Positions 17,251-26,050 of a stretch of 64,000 bases of DNA are shown piece by piece. Numbering within the stretch: position 1 is the stretch's first letter; each line of letters opens with the position of its first letter. The notes beneath the pieces are model-generated. The model did no database searches. It was not told where the DNA came from and worked only from the letters and a program-made list of their open reading frames with translations. Origin of the DNA: DATBLE01 sp963719325. GTDB lineage: Bacteria; Actinomycetota; Thermoleophilia; Gaiellales; Gaiellaceae. Location: positions 62,001 through 126,000 of the forward strand of contig CAVRBW010000005.1 of the NCBI GenBank assembly GCA_963719325.1, given 5' to 3'. A program made the translations under genes and the position numbers.

Positions 17251-18363
17251 TTGGATCGCGAGCAAGCACTCGACGTGGCGCTCGGACAGATCGAGCGCGC
17301 ATTCGGCAAGGGCTCGGTCATGCGGATGAGTGACCGGCCGCAAGTCTCCGTGGGCGCCATCTCGACCGGCTCGCTCGCACTCGATCTCGCCCTCGGCATC
17401 GGGGGGCTTCCGCGCGGCCGGATCGTCGAGATCTTCGGCCCGGAGTCCTCGGGCAAGACCACGCTCGTCTACCACGTGATCGCCGAGGCCCAGCGCCGCG
17501 GCGGAATCTGCGCCTTCATCGACGCCGAGCACGCGATGGACCCGACCTATGCAAAGCGGATCGGCGTGAACATCGACGAGCTGCTCGTCTCGCAGCCCGA
17601 CACGGGCGAGCAGGCGCTGGAGATCACAGAGCTGCTGATTCGCAGTGGCGCGCTCGACATCGTCGCGATCGACTCGGTCGCCGCACTCACTCCGAAGGCG
17701 GAGATCGAGGGCGAGATGGGCGACAGCCACGTCGGCCTCCAGGCGCGGCTGATGAGCCAAGCGCTCCGCAAGCTCGCCGGAACGCTCAACCGGACCGACA
17801 CGATCTGCATCTTCACCAACCAGCTGCGCGAGAAGATCGGCGTCATGTTCGGCAATCCCGAGACGACACCGGGCGGTCGTGCGCTGAAGTTCTATGCGTC
17901 GGTCAGGCTCGACATCCGGCGAATCGAGACGCTGAAGGAGGGGGTCGAGGCGATCGGCAACCGCGTCCGCGTCAAGGTGGCGAAGAACAAGGTCGCGCCA
18001 CCGTTCAAGCAGGCCGAGTTCGACATCCTCTACGGGATGGGCATCTCCTGGGAGGGCACCGTGCTCGACGCCGGGCTCGAGCGGAAGGTCGTCCAGAAGT
18101 CCGGCTCCTACTTCAGCTTCGAAGACGAGCGCCTGGGCCAGGGGCGCCAGAACGCGACCGCCTTCCTGCGTGAGCATCCCGACGTCACGCAGTCGGTCCT
18201 CCAACGCATCCAGGCGCAACTCGGTGACGATCAGATCGCCTCGGCACGGCTGCTGCCGGTCGCCGAGCCCGCCGATCAGGAGACTGCCGCGAAGAAGAAG
18301 GCGGCTGCGGCGGCGGCCGTGGTGGGCGAGGAAGCCGAGATCGAGGAGCCGGTCGAGGCGTAG
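17251..18363 (+). CDS. recA: Recombinase RecA
   Basis: 370 residues, the usual length. Walker A GPESSGKTT, Walker B LDIVAIDSVAAL, loop 2 and filament region FTNQLREKIGVMFGNPETT and the conserved KNKVAPPFKQAEFDI are all present, with an Ala/Lys then Glu-rich C-terminal tail. RecA drives homologous recombination and SOS induction. TTG 17251 is chosen because TAGGAGG at 17234-17241 is well spaced from it, whereas TTG 17242 would touch the ribosome site. recX starts on the base after the stop. Confidence 0.97.
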   Translation: MDREQALDVALGQIERAFGKGSVMRMSDRPQVSVGAISTGSLALDLALGIGGLPRGRIVEIFGPESSGKTTLVYHVIAEAQRRGGICAFIDAEHAMDPTYAKRIGVNIDELLVSQPDTGEQALEITELLIRSGALDIVAIDSVAALTPKAEIEGEMGDSHVGLQARLMSQALRKLAGTLNRTDTICIFTNQLREKIGVMFGNPETTPGGRALKFYASVRLDIRRIETLKEGVEAIGNRVRVKVAKNKVAPPFKQAEFDILYGMGISWEGTVLDAGLERKVVQKSGSYFSFEDERLGQGRQNATAFLREHPDVTQSVLQRIQAQLGDDQIASARLLPVAEPADQETAAKKKAAAAAAVVGEEAEIEEPVEA

Positions 18364-18795
18364 GTGAACGAAGAAGGCCGACGGGCGCTCGACCGGGCGG
18401 TGCGGGCGCTTGCTCACCGCGACCATTCCGCCTATTCGCTTCGCGTCAAGCTCGACCGCGCAGGCTTCCCCGGCGAAGTCGGAGACGAGGCTGTCGCCGA
18501 ACTCGTTCGTGCCGGCTACGTCAGCGACGAGCGATTCGCCCACGCGCGTTCCGTGCACCTCGCCGATCGTGGCTACGGCGACGAGTGGATCAGAGGCGAC
18601 CTCGACGCGCAGGGTATCTCGGGCGCGCTGGCCGAGGCGGCGCTGGCCGCGCTTTCGCCCGAGCGGGACCGCGCGATCGCTCACGCTGCGCGGCTTGGAA
18701 ACGGGGAGCGCGCGGCCCGTACGCTCCAACGTCGGGGCTTTTCGGAGGACTCTCTCGAGGCCGTTCTCCGCGGCGGCATTGCGGACGACCCCTGA
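18364..18795 (+). CDS. recX: Regulatory protein RecX
   Basis: 143 residues with three helical repeats: ALAHRDHSAYSLRVKLDRAGF, VAELVRAGYVSDERFAHARSV and the WIRGDLDAQGIS region, the RecX pattern. RecX binds the RecA filament and limits its activity. GTG 18364 follows the recA TAG with no gap, so translation is coupled. It is somewhat short of many RecX proteins (150-170) but complete in its repeats. Confidence 0.88.
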   Translation: MNEEGRRALDRAVRALAHRDHSAYSLRVKLDRAGFPGEVGDEAVAELVRAGYVSDERFAHARSVHLADRGYGDEWIRGDLDAQGISGALAEAALAALSPERDRAIAHAARLGNGERAARTLQRRGFSEDSLEAVLRGGIADDP

Positions 18796-18808
18796 GCGGG
18801 AGTAGGAT
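18779..18808 (+). promoter_or_regulatory. Possible promoter for rny
   Basis: TTGCGG at 18779-18784 and TAGGAT at 18803-18808 are 18 bases apart, overlapping the end of recX. The AT-richer stretch 18815-18900 and a hairpin-rich leader follow up to the rny start at 19063. No gene is supported in this 267-base gap. Confidence 0.35.
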
Positions 18809-19062
18809 AGAGATGCTTCATTCGACGTTTTGCCTGCATACGACGCAGTTCCGAATCGACAACCAATCTGAATTCACGATCCCGACGCATGCACACGACC
18901 GCTTTCTGGAGGCTCGAGACCGGGTGAGGTAGGAGTCTCGGGCGGCCCTGCAGGGCTGCCGTCTGCTGCATTCGATTCGCGGAATGCGTCCGCGCCGGCT
19001 TGGCGGCGGATGGGGTCCACGGCGCCGCCGTGGGACAACCGACCTAGCACGGGGGAGCGCAA

Positions 19063-20595
19063 ATGGCTGTGGTCATCGGCATTCTCATCGGCCTCGTCGC
19101 CGGTGCCGTGATTGCAGCTGCCGCGCTGGCCTTTACCGGCGGCTCTCGCCTTGCTGCCGCACGGCGCACTCGACAGCTGCTGATCCAGGAAGCGCGGCAG
19201 GAAGCGGAGACACTCCGGCGCGAGGCTCAGCTGGCGGCGAAGGAGGAGGCGGTTCGGCTGCGCGAGCAGATCGACCGCGACCTCGAAGGGCGCCAGGCGG
19301 AGGCGCTTCGCGCCAGAGAGAGGATCTCGGCGAAGGAAGCGGAGCTCGACCGTTGGGGGACGGAGCTCGAGCGGCGAGAGCAGGGGGTCACCGACCGGGA
19401 GACTCACGCACGTCAGCTGCAGGAGGAGCTGAAGGTCGCGAAGGACCAGGAGTTGAGCGAGCTCGAGCGGATCTCAGGCTTCACCGTCAACGAGGCGAAG
19501 GCCGAGGTGCTCTCGCGTTCGGAGGAGCTCGTCCGCCACGAGCTCGCACGGAGGGTGCGGCAGATGGAGGAGGAAGCCCAGTCCGAGGCGCGCCGGCGTG
19601 CCAGGAACCTCGTCGCAGATGCGCTCCAGCGCGTGGCGGCGAGTCATGCAGCCGAGACCACCGTCTCGCTCGTCGAGCTCCCCTCCGACGACATGAAAGG
19701 CCGGATCATCGGCCGAGAAGGACGGAACATCAGGGCGCTCGAGCACCTCACCGGGGTCGACATCATCATCGACGACACCCCAGGTGCAGTCGTGCTCTCC
19801 TCATTCGACGGCATCCGCCGCGAGGTCGCGAAGATCACGCTTACGAAGCTGATCGAGGACGGGCGCATCCATCCGGCCCGGATCGAGGAGATGTACTACC
19901 AGTCGAAGGCGGAGCTCGACGATCACATCCGCCAGGCCGGGGAGCAGGCCGTCTTCGAGGCCAATTGCGGGGACTTCCACGAGGAGATCGTCAAGATCCT
20001 CGGCCGACTTCGCTATCGGACGAGCTACGGCCAGAATGTCCTCAAGCACACGCTCGAGGTCGTCCAGCTGGCCGGGATCATGGCGAGCGAGCTCGACGCG
20101 AGCGTGAAGACAGCCAAGCGGGCGGCGCTGCTGCACGACCTGGGCAAAGCGCTGACGCACGAGGTCGAAGGATCTCACGCCGTGATTTCGACGCAGTACG
20201 CGCGGCGATACGGCGAGACGCAGGGGGTTGTCCATGCCATCGAGGCGCACCACTACGAGGTGCAGCCTCAGACCGTCGAGGCTGTGTTGCTGATCGCAGC
20301 CGACGCGATCTCGGCGTCTCGACCCGGTGCGAGGGGCGAGGGCCTCGAGGGCTACATCAAGCGGCTCGAGACGCTCGAAGAGCTCGCGACGCAGAGGAAG
20401 GGCGTCGAGAAGGCCTATGCTCTTCAGGCCGGACGCGAGATCCGCGTGATCGTCAAGCCGGAGGAGATCGACGACGACCAGGCCGTGCTCCTCTCGCACG
20501 AGATCGCTCGCGAGATCGAGGAGCATCTCGAGTACCCGGGCCAGATCAAGGTGACGGTCATCCGCGAGTCGCGGGCCATCGAGTACGCCAAGTAG
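19063..20595 (+). CDS. rny: Ribonuclease Y
   Basis: 510 residues with the RNase Y order: one N-terminal membrane helix (VIGILIGLVAGAVIAAAALAF), a long charged coiled coil to about residue 200, a KH RNA-binding domain (GRIIGREGRNIRALEHLTG) and an HD domain with HTLEVV...ALLHDLGKAL and the second His region HAIEAHHYE. It is a membrane-bound endonuclease that starts mRNA decay, and with the RNase J at the window's left edge suggests a Firmicute-like decay machinery. ATG 19063 precedes the membrane helix. An exact hairpin follows the stop. Confidence 0.95.
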   Translation: MAVVIGILIGLVAGAVIAAAALAFTGGSRLAAARRTRQLLIQEARQEAETLRREAQLAAKEEAVRLREQIDRDLEGRQAEALRARERISAKEAELDRWGTELERREQGVTDRETHARQLQEELKVAKDQELSELERISGFTVNEAKAEVLSRSEELVRHELARRVRQMEEEAQSEARRRARNLVADALQRVAASHAAETTVSLVELPSDDMKGRIIGREGRNIRALEHLTGVDIIIDDTPGAVVLSSFDGIRREVAKITLTKLIEDGRIHPARIEEMYYQSKAELDDHIRQAGEQAVFEANCGDFHEEIVKILGRLRYRTSYGQNVLKHTLEVVQLAGIMASELDASVKTAKRAALLHDLGKALTHEVEGSHAVISTQYARRYGETQGVVHAIEAHHYEVQPQTVEAVLLIAADAISASRPGARGEGLEGYIKRLETLEELATQRKGVEKAYALQAGREIRVIVKPEEIDDDQAVLLSHEIAREIEEHLEYPGQIKVTVIRESRAIEYAK

Positions 20596-20596
20596 A

Positions 20597-20641
20597 GCGC
20601 GGGGGAAACAGCCGGTTTCCCCCGCGAGCCCCCTTCCCAGG
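20597..20641 (+). repeat. Stop-adjacent palindromic element, copy B (likely terminator)
   Basis: A perfect 11-bp hairpin (20599-20609 with 20615-20625, loop AGCCG) follows the rny stop directly and is trailed by GAGCCCCCTTCCC. It shares the GGGGGAAAC/GTTTCCCCC stem and C-rich tail with copies at 1037 and 36471 but lacks the CGCTCGCT lead. A second GC-rich hairpin (about 20655-20700) follows. Confidence 0.65.
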
Positions 20642-20742
20642 TTTGTCCTCAATCAGCCGGCCGGGGGCTTTCGCCGGGCCAAGCCCGGCTTCGCCCGCGG
20701 GATGCCTCGCATGACGGGTCGGCGACCGCTACCTTGCGCGCT

Positions 20743-22062
20743 GTGAAACGGTATTTCGTCACCACCTTCGGCTGTCAGATGAACGCGCACGACTCTGAGC
20801 GGATCAAGGGGATGCTCGAGTCGCTGGGCCTGGGGGAGGCGGTCTCGCAGGAAGAGGCGGACGTGGTCGTCTTCAACACGTGCACGATCCGCGAGAAGCC
20901 CGACCAGCGGCTCGCTGCCCACCTCGCCCAGGCGAAGGCACTGAAGGACCGAGACCGGGGTCGGGTGATCGCCGTCGGCGGCTGCTACGCCGAGGCCCAG
21001 CGGGAGCGGATCTTCGATCTCTATCCGTTCGTGGACGTCGCCTTCGGGCCAGGGTCGATCCCACATTTGGGCGAGTGGCTCGGTGCCGGTGGAGATGCAC
21101 CGCGAGGCCGCTTCGCGGAGTGGCGGCACTTCGCCGGCGAGCTCCCGGCCCGTCGAGAACGGCCATTCCAGGCCTGGGTGCAGATCTCGATGGGGTGCAA
21201 CTCGAAGTGCGCGTACTGCATCGTCCCGGCCGTCCGCGGTCGCGAGCAGTCGCGCCGGCCAGGCGAGGTCGTCGCCGAGGTCGCTTCGCTCGCTTCGGAG
21301 GGTGTCCGGGAGATCACGTTGCTCGGGCAGAACGTCAACTCGTACGGTCGCGACCTGCTCCCAGACATTGCGACCAGCTTCGCCGAGCTCCTACGGAGCT
21401 GCGACGCGATCGAGGGGATCGAGCGGATCCGATTCACGAGCCCACATCCGAAGGATTTCCGCCCGGACGTGATCGACGCGATGACCGAGTGTGCTGCCGT
21501 GTGCGAGCACGCGCACCTGCCGCTCCAATCCGGCTCGACCACGCTGCTGAAGCGGATGCGCCGGACGTATTCGCGCGAGCGCTACCTGAAGCTCGTGGCC
21601 GACATGCGGGCAGCGATTCCCGACCTCGCGCTCACGACCGACCTGATCGTCGGGTTCCCGGGCGAGACGGAGCACGACTTCCGCGAGACGGTCGAGATCG
21701 TCGAGGAGGTCGGGTTCGATGGTGCCTTCACCTTCGTCTTTTCGCTCCGGAGCGGAACCGAGGCTGCGGCGATGCGGGATCAGGTGCCCGAGGAGGTCAA
21801 ACGCGAGCGGATCGAGCAGCTGATCGAGGTCGTCCAGCGCTCGGCCGCAGCCCGGAACGGCGAGCGGGTCGGCAGGGTCGAGGAGGTGTTGGTCGAGGGT
21901 CCGAGCCGGACTGATCCCTCGCTCCTCCGGGGTCGCACGCGCCGCAACACAACTGTCAACTTCAGCGGCACCGCGTCGGCGGGCGAGCTCGTCGAGGTCG
22001 AGATCGACCGCGCCACCTCGACGACGCTCAGGGGCGTGCAACGCGTCGCGGCCGCGGCCTAG
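20743..22062 (+). CDS. miaB: tRNA-2-methylthio-N6-dimethylallyladenosine synthase MiaB
   Basis: 439 residues with the methylthiotransferase layout: N-terminal domain with cysteines in TTFGCQMN, NTCTIRE and VGGCYAE for one 4Fe-4S cluster, radical SAM motif CNSKCAYC for the second, and a C-terminal TRAM domain. MiaB adds the methylthio group to i6A37 of tRNAs reading U-starting codons; the partner miaA lies just downstream. GTG 20743 is chosen over TTG 20734 because TACCTT (20730-20735) sits seven bases before it and would serve as a -10 box. Confidence 0.93.
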   Translation: MKRYFVTTFGCQMNAHDSERIKGMLESLGLGEAVSQEEADVVVFNTCTIREKPDQRLAAHLAQAKALKDRDRGRVIAVGGCYAEAQRERIFDLYPFVDVAFGPGSIPHLGEWLGAGGDAPRGRFAEWRHFAGELPARRERPFQAWVQISMGCNSKCAYCIVPAVRGREQSRRPGEVVAEVASLASEGVREITLLGQNVNSYGRDLLPDIATSFAELLRSCDAIEGIERIRFTSPHPKDFRPDVIDAMTECAAVCEHAHLPLQSGSTTLLKRMRRTYSRERYLKLVADMRAAIPDLALTTDLIVGFPGETEHDFRETVEIVEEVGFDGAFTFVFSLRSGTEAAAMRDQVPEEVKRERIEQLIEVVQRSAAARNGERVGRVEEVLVEGPSRTDPSLLRGRTRRNTTVNFSGTASAGELVEVEIDRATSTTLRGVQRVAAAA

Positions 22063-22064
22063 TC

Positions 22065-23048
22065 GTGCGGATCGTCGTCACCGGCTCCAGCGGCCAAATC
22101 GGCACCAACCTCGCTCTGCGGCTGCAACAGGACGGCCATGACGTCTTCGGCGTCGACAAGCGCCTCAACCCCTGGACGGACGCTTTCCGCTACCTGCTGA
22201 AGGACCTGACCTCGCCGCTTGAAGACGAGCTGCCCGATTGTGACCTGATTGTCCACCTCGCGGCGCATGCCAAGGTCCACCAGCTCGTCCAGGAGCCGCA
22301 CAGGGCATTGGAGAACGCGGTAATGACGTTCAACGTCCTGGAGCACTGCCGCCGGCGGAACGTTCCGATCGTGTTCTCCTCGAGCCGCGAGGTCTACGGC
22401 GACGTCCACCGGTTCACCACCGAGGAGGGGAGCGCCGACTTCGCGTACACGGAGAGCACGTACTCCGCGTCGAAGATCGCGGGCGAGGCATTCGTCTACT
22501 CGTACGCTCGCTGCTACGACCTTCGCTACCTCGTCTTTCGCTTCTCGAACGTCTACGGCCGCTACGACAACGACCTGGCCCGGATGGTGCGCGTGATCCC
22601 GCTCTTCATCCACAAGCTGTGGCGCCGCGAGCCGATTACCGTCTTCGGCGGAGACGAGAAGACGCTGGACTTCACCCACGTCGACGACTGCGTCGACGGA
22701 ATCGTCTCCGGGATCGACGCGCTCGCAGCTGGTCGGATCTCCAATGAGACGATCAACCTCGCGTACGGAGAAGGCAGCACGCTTGTTCGCTGCGCCCACC
22801 TGATCGGCGAGACACTCGGCGTCCGGCCCGAGATCACGAAGGCGCCGCCGCTGATCGGCGAGGTCACGCGCTATGTGGCCGATCTCGCCAAGGCTGCCGA
22901 GCTCCTCGGATACCAGCCCTCGGTGCCGCTCGACCAGGGCGTGCCGCGAACGGTCGAGTGGTTTCTCGCAAACGCGCACCACGCCGAAGGGTTCGCGGAC
23001 GCGCCGATTCCCCAAGATGCCGAATTCAAGGTCGCCGGGACTTCCTAG
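22065..23048 (+). CDS. NAD-dependent epimerase/dehydratase (sugar nucleotide type)
   Basis: 327 residues of the extended SDR family: Rossmann TGSSGQIGTN, LAAHAKVHQLV, SSSREVYGD, the catalytic YSASK and FRFSNVYGRYDN. These resemble UDP-glucose 4-epimerase-like enzymes, but no specific substrate can be read. GTG 22065 lies two bases after the miaB stop, and its 3' end overlaps miaA by 32 bases, so it is embedded in the tRNA-modification operon although its function is probably in envelope sugar metabolism. Confidence 0.85.
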   Translation: MRIVVTGSSGQIGTNLALRLQQDGHDVFGVDKRLNPWTDAFRYLLKDLTSPLEDELPDCDLIVHLAAHAKVHQLVQEPHRALENAVMTFNVLEHCRRRNVPIVFSSSREVYGDVHRFTTEEGSADFAYTESTYSASKIAGEAFVYSYARCYDLRYLVFRFSNVYGRYDNDLARMVRVIPLFIHKLWRREPITVFGGDEKTLDFTHVDDCVDGIVSGIDALAAGRISNETINLAYGEGSTLVRCAHLIGETLGVRPEITKAPPLIGEVTRYVADLAKAAELLGYQPSVPLDQGVPRTVEWFLANAHHAEGFADAPIPQDAEFKVAGTS

Positions 23049-23934
23049 CGTCGTCGGCATCTTCGGCCCGACAGCGTCCGGCAAGACCGCCGTCGCCGAG
23101 GCGCTTGCGCGCCGGATTCCGGCAAAGCTCGTCGTCGCCGACTCGGCCCAGCTCTACCGAGGCCTGCCGATCCTGACCAACCAGTCGGCGGCGGAGCTCG
23201 TCGGTCGATGGGAGCTGGCCCACGAGGCCTCGGTCGCGGAGTACCAGATGCTCGCGCACGAGGCGATCGACGCGTCGTTGGCGGCCGGGCCGACGCCTGT
23301 GGTGGTCGGTGGAACAGGCCTTTACTTCCTGGCGGCGCTCGGCGAGCTCGACGTTCCGCCTGCCCCGGAGCCTCAGCAACGCGCGCGTTGGGAGCGGGTG
23401 TACGACCAGCACGGAGCAAAGGCGGCCCATACCCGGCTGGCCGAGCGCGACCCCCGAGCCGCGGCCGCGATCCACCCGAACGACCGTCGACGGGTGGTGC
23501 GCGCACTCGAGCTCGCGGATGTCGGTCGCTCGCTCCATGGCGATCGTCTGTGGACCGAGGAGACAAGGCATCCGACCCTCGTCGTGGGTCTCGACGTCCC
23601 GGCGGAGGAGCTCAATCGTCGGATCGAGTCGAGAACGCGCGCGATGTTCGAGGCCGGCGTCGAGCAGGAGGTTCGGATCGCACTCGCGGGATCGCTGTCG
23701 ACCACCGCGCGGAAGATCTTGGGGTTACGCGAGGTCGCGGAGCTTCCGCGGGCTCGAGCCGAGCCGGCACTCGCCGCCCGAACGCGGCGGCTCGCCGCCT
23801 ACCAGCGGAAGTGGATGCGGCGGATCCCGGGCCTCGTTACCGTGGCGGCTGACCGGTCCCCCGACGAGGTGGCTGATGACGTTCTCGCGCTGGCGCGCGG
23901 TAGGCAACGAGTACCTGCTGGTCGAACGGGCTGA
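23017..23934 (+). CDS. miaA: tRNA dimethylallyltransferase MiaA
   Basis: 305 residues: P-loop GIFGPTASGKT, DSAQLYRGL, GGTGLYF and LGLREVAEL. MiaA transfers dimethylallyl to A37 of tRNA, the substrate for MiaB upstream. Two sites differ from textbook members: DSAQLYRG rather than DSMQVYRG, and LTNQSAAELVG where many have GTAKP. ATG 23017 lies inside the end of the epimerase gene and gives only eleven residues before the P-loop region. Its 3' end overlaps dapF by 59 bases. Confidence 0.9.
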   Translation: MPNSRSPGLPSVVGIFGPTASGKTAVAEALARRIPAKLVVADSAQLYRGLPILTNQSAAELVGRWELAHEASVAEYQMLAHEAIDASLAAGPTPVVVGGTGLYFLAALGELDVPPAPEPQQRARWERVYDQHGAKAAHTRLAERDPRAAAAIHPNDRRRVVRALELADVGRSLHGDRLWTEETRHPTLVVGLDVPAEELNRRIESRTRAMFEAGVEQEVRIALAGSLSTTARKILGLREVAELPRARAEPALAARTRRLAAYQRKWMRRIPGLVTVAADRSPDEVADDVLALARGRQRVPAGRTG

Positions 23935-24580
23935 GCTTCCCGGACCGCTGACGCCCGACGACGTACGAGCGCACGTCGACGGTGCGGACGGAATCCTCGA
24001 GGTCGTCGCGATCACCGCCGCAGAGGCCGAGATCGTGATCTGGAATCCGGACGGCTCGACGGCCGAGATGTCCGGAAACGGCACCCGGATCGCCGCGCGC
24101 TGGCTGGCCGACCGCGTCGGCATGGATAGCGTCGTCATCCGGGTGGGTGCGCGCGCAGTCTCGGCCCGGATGCGCCCGGACGGTTGGGTCGAGCAGGACA
24201 TCGGGGAGGTCGACGTCTACGGGCGTGAGCGCGTTGCCGGCCTCGGGGTAGTCCTGGTCTCGGTTGGCAACCCGCATGCCGTGGTCGTCGGCGATCCGAA
24301 CGACCTACCCTTGATCGGTCCGCTGCTCGAGACACACCCGCGCTTCCCAGAGCGCACGAACGTTCAGGTCGCGCGTGTCGACGGGCCGGGAAGGGTGACG
24401 GCGCGCGTCTGGGAGCGAGGTGTGGGGGAGACGCTCTCGTCCGGGACGAGCGCGGTCGCGGTGGCCGCCGCGACGCATGTCGAGGGAGAGGTCGTCGTCT
24501 CGTTCCCGGGAGGAGAGCTGACCGTACACCTCGACCGTGGACGGGCGCGCCTCACCGGCTCGGTCGAGCGAGTCGAATAG
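23876..24580 (+). CDS. dapF: Diaminopimelate epimerase homologue with both catalytic Cys replaced by Ser
   Basis: 234 residues with clear DapF landmarks: FSRWRAVGNEYLLVE (usual F-KM-GLGND), GADGILEV, WNPDGSTAEMSGNGTR, VSVGNPHAVV, FPERTNV and ERGVGETLSSGTS. In active epimerases the last two have Cys in mCGNGtR and laCGTG; here residues 66 and 189 are Ser, both TCC codons at 24071 and 24440. The two cysteines are the acid and base that invert LL-DAP to meso-DAP. The protein is also shorter than the usual 270. It may be inactive, use Ser, or catalyse another isomerisation. dapD, dapC and dapE nearby make its LL-DAP substrate. Confidence 0.85.
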   Translation: MTFSRWRAVGNEYLLVERAELPGPLTPDDVRAHVDGADGILEVVAITAAEAEIVIWNPDGSTAEMSGNGTRIAARWLADRVGMDSVVIRVGARAVSARMRPDGWVEQDIGEVDVYGRERVAGLGVVLVSVGNPHAVVVGDPNDLPLIGPLLETHPRFPERTNVQVARVDGPGRVTARVWERGVGETLSSGTSAVAVAAATHVEGEVVVSFPGGELTVHLDRGRARLTGSVERVE

Positions 24581-24739
24581 CAGCAGAATCGGCACAGACC
24601 GGCCACTCGAAGCCGGGTAGGCTGGGCCGCTCATTGCGCCTGTCACCCCGGGTGGGTGGGGTTAGGGATGGGTCCTCGGGCGCGTAGTCCCTTTGGCTCA
24701 TTGACTGGGTTCTGCTTGCTTACTACCGTCAAGCGCAGG

Positions 24740-25303
24740 ATGCGCGTCAGGGGTCGAGGCAGGCGGGTGGTCCTGATTGCGGTGGCGGCCGCCCTCGTTG
24801 CCGGCACCGCCGCGTTCACGTCCTGCTCGGCTGTCCGGGTCTCGATCAACGTCGTCGGCGACACCCAGCTCGAGGTGGGGCAGGCGGCCAAGCTCTCGGC
24901 GACGGCGAAGCTGCCCAAGGGTGCGCGACTCATGATTCAAGCCCTACCGACTGGGCGGACGGCGGCGAAGATCGCCGAATGCCGTCGCTCGCCGTGCTCT
25001 CTCACCAACCTGCAGACGGGGCAGACGAACGAGCATTGCGAGCCGTTCGCCTACCTCTCCGGCGGCGACCTCACCTTCCCTGGGCCGATACCGGTCGGGC
25101 GCGACGGAAGCTTCAGCATCAGCTCGACGGTGAGCGGCACGGTCGGTGGCGAGCCTTCGACGGATGCGGTCGAGATCACCGGCCACATCACCGGCGGGAC
25201 AGCCTCCGGCACCTACCGGGTGGATTCCTCCTTCACGTACGAGGGCCAGGGCTACGGCTGCACCACGGGCGACCAGACCTGGACCGCCTCGCGGACCGGC
25301 TGA
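24740..25303 (+). CDS. Secreted protein, possible lipoprotein, unknown function
   Basis: 187 residues from ATG 24740: a basic start (MRVRGRGRR), a hydrophobic core and TAAFTSC, which may be a poor lipobox. The mature part has a beta-rich look with VSINVVGDTQLEVGQAAKLSA and four or more cysteines (ECRRSPC, EHC, GYGC) that could form disulfides. Several in-frame starts lie upstream to 24656, but they would bury the signal peptide. I do not recognise a family. It is convergent with dapD, with the stops at neighbouring bases. Confidence 0.65.
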   Translation: MRVRGRGRRVVLIAVAAALVAGTAAFTSCSAVRVSINVVGDTQLEVGQAAKLSATAKLPKGARLMIQALPTGRTAAKIAECRRSPCSLTNLQTGQTNEHCEPFAYLSGGDLTFPGPIPVGRDGSFSISSTVSGTVGGEPSTDAVEITGHITGGTASGTYRVDSSFTYEGQGYGCTTGDQTWTASRTG

Positions 25304-26050
25304 CTAGCCGCTTCCGATCCCGTACTCCCGTAGCGCGTCGTTCAGGCTGACCTTCAAGTCGGTCGACTCGCTGCGCCGGCCGATGATCAGAGCGCACGCG
25401 AGCTGATACGTCCCGGCGGGGAACTCCTTCGGGCGCGTACCCGGCACGACCACAGAGCGCGGCGGCACATACCCCCGGTACTCGACGGGCTCCGGCCCCG
25501 TCACGTCGATCACCGGCACGGTCGCGGTCAGAGAGACGTTCGGTCCGAGCACGGCACCCTCCCCGATTCTGACGCCCTCGGTGACGATGCAACGGGAGCC
25601 GATGAAGGCGCCGTCCTCGACGATCACGGGACGCGCGTTGAGCGGCTCGAGCACCCCGCCGATCCCGACACCTCCCGCCAGATGGACGTCGGCCCCGATC
25701 TGCGCGCACGAGCCGACGGTCGCCCAGGTGTCGATCATCGTCCGCGGGCCCACCCAGGCACCGATGTTCACGTAGCTCGGCATCATCACGACGCCCTCGG
25801 AAAGAAACGAGCCGAAACGGGCCACCGCGGGCGGCACCACTCGCACGCCTCGGGCGGCGAAGTCGCGCTTCAGGGGAATCTTGTCGTGGTATTCGAACGG
25901 CCCGATCTCGATCGGCTCCATCCGCCGTTGCCGGAAGTAGTCGAGGATCGCCTGCTTCGCGTCCTCGTTGACCACCCACTCGTCCCCGTCGCGCTCTGCG
26001 ATGCGGATCTCACCCCGGTCGAGCGCCGCGATCGTCTCGTCGGTTGTCAC
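25304..26050 (-). CDS. dapD: Tetrahydrodipicolinate N-succinyltransferase DapD
   Basis: 248 residues closely following the E. coli-type DapD: FEYHDKIPLKRDF, GVRVVPPAVARFGSF, MMPSYVNIGAWV, TWATVGSCAQIG and HLAGGVGIGGVLEPL, the left-handed beta-helix of hexapeptide acyltransferases. It succinylates tetrahydrodipicolinate in the succinylase branch of lysine/DAP synthesis. The GTG start (26050) overlaps the dapC stop by GTGA. Actinobacteria often carry a longer, divergent DapD; this one is of the shorter proteobacterial-like type. Confidence 0.93.
   Translation of the reverse strand: MTTDETIAALDRGEIRIAERDGDEWVVNEDAKQAILDYFRQRRMEPIEIGPFEYHDKIPLKRDFAARGVRVVPPAVARFGSFLSEGVVMMPSYVNIGAWVGPRTMIDTWATVGSCAQIGADVHLAGGVGIGGVLEPLNARPVIVEDGAFIGSRCIVTEGVRIGEGAVLGPNVSLTATVPVIDVTGPEPVEYRGYVPPRSVVVPGTRPKEFPAGTYQLACALIIGRRSESTDLKVSLNDALREYGIGSG

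Noticed and set aside
18815..18971. Possible small gene or RNA in the recX-rny gap
   Set aside because: Short frames on both strands lack start signals and known features, and no RNA family was recognised.
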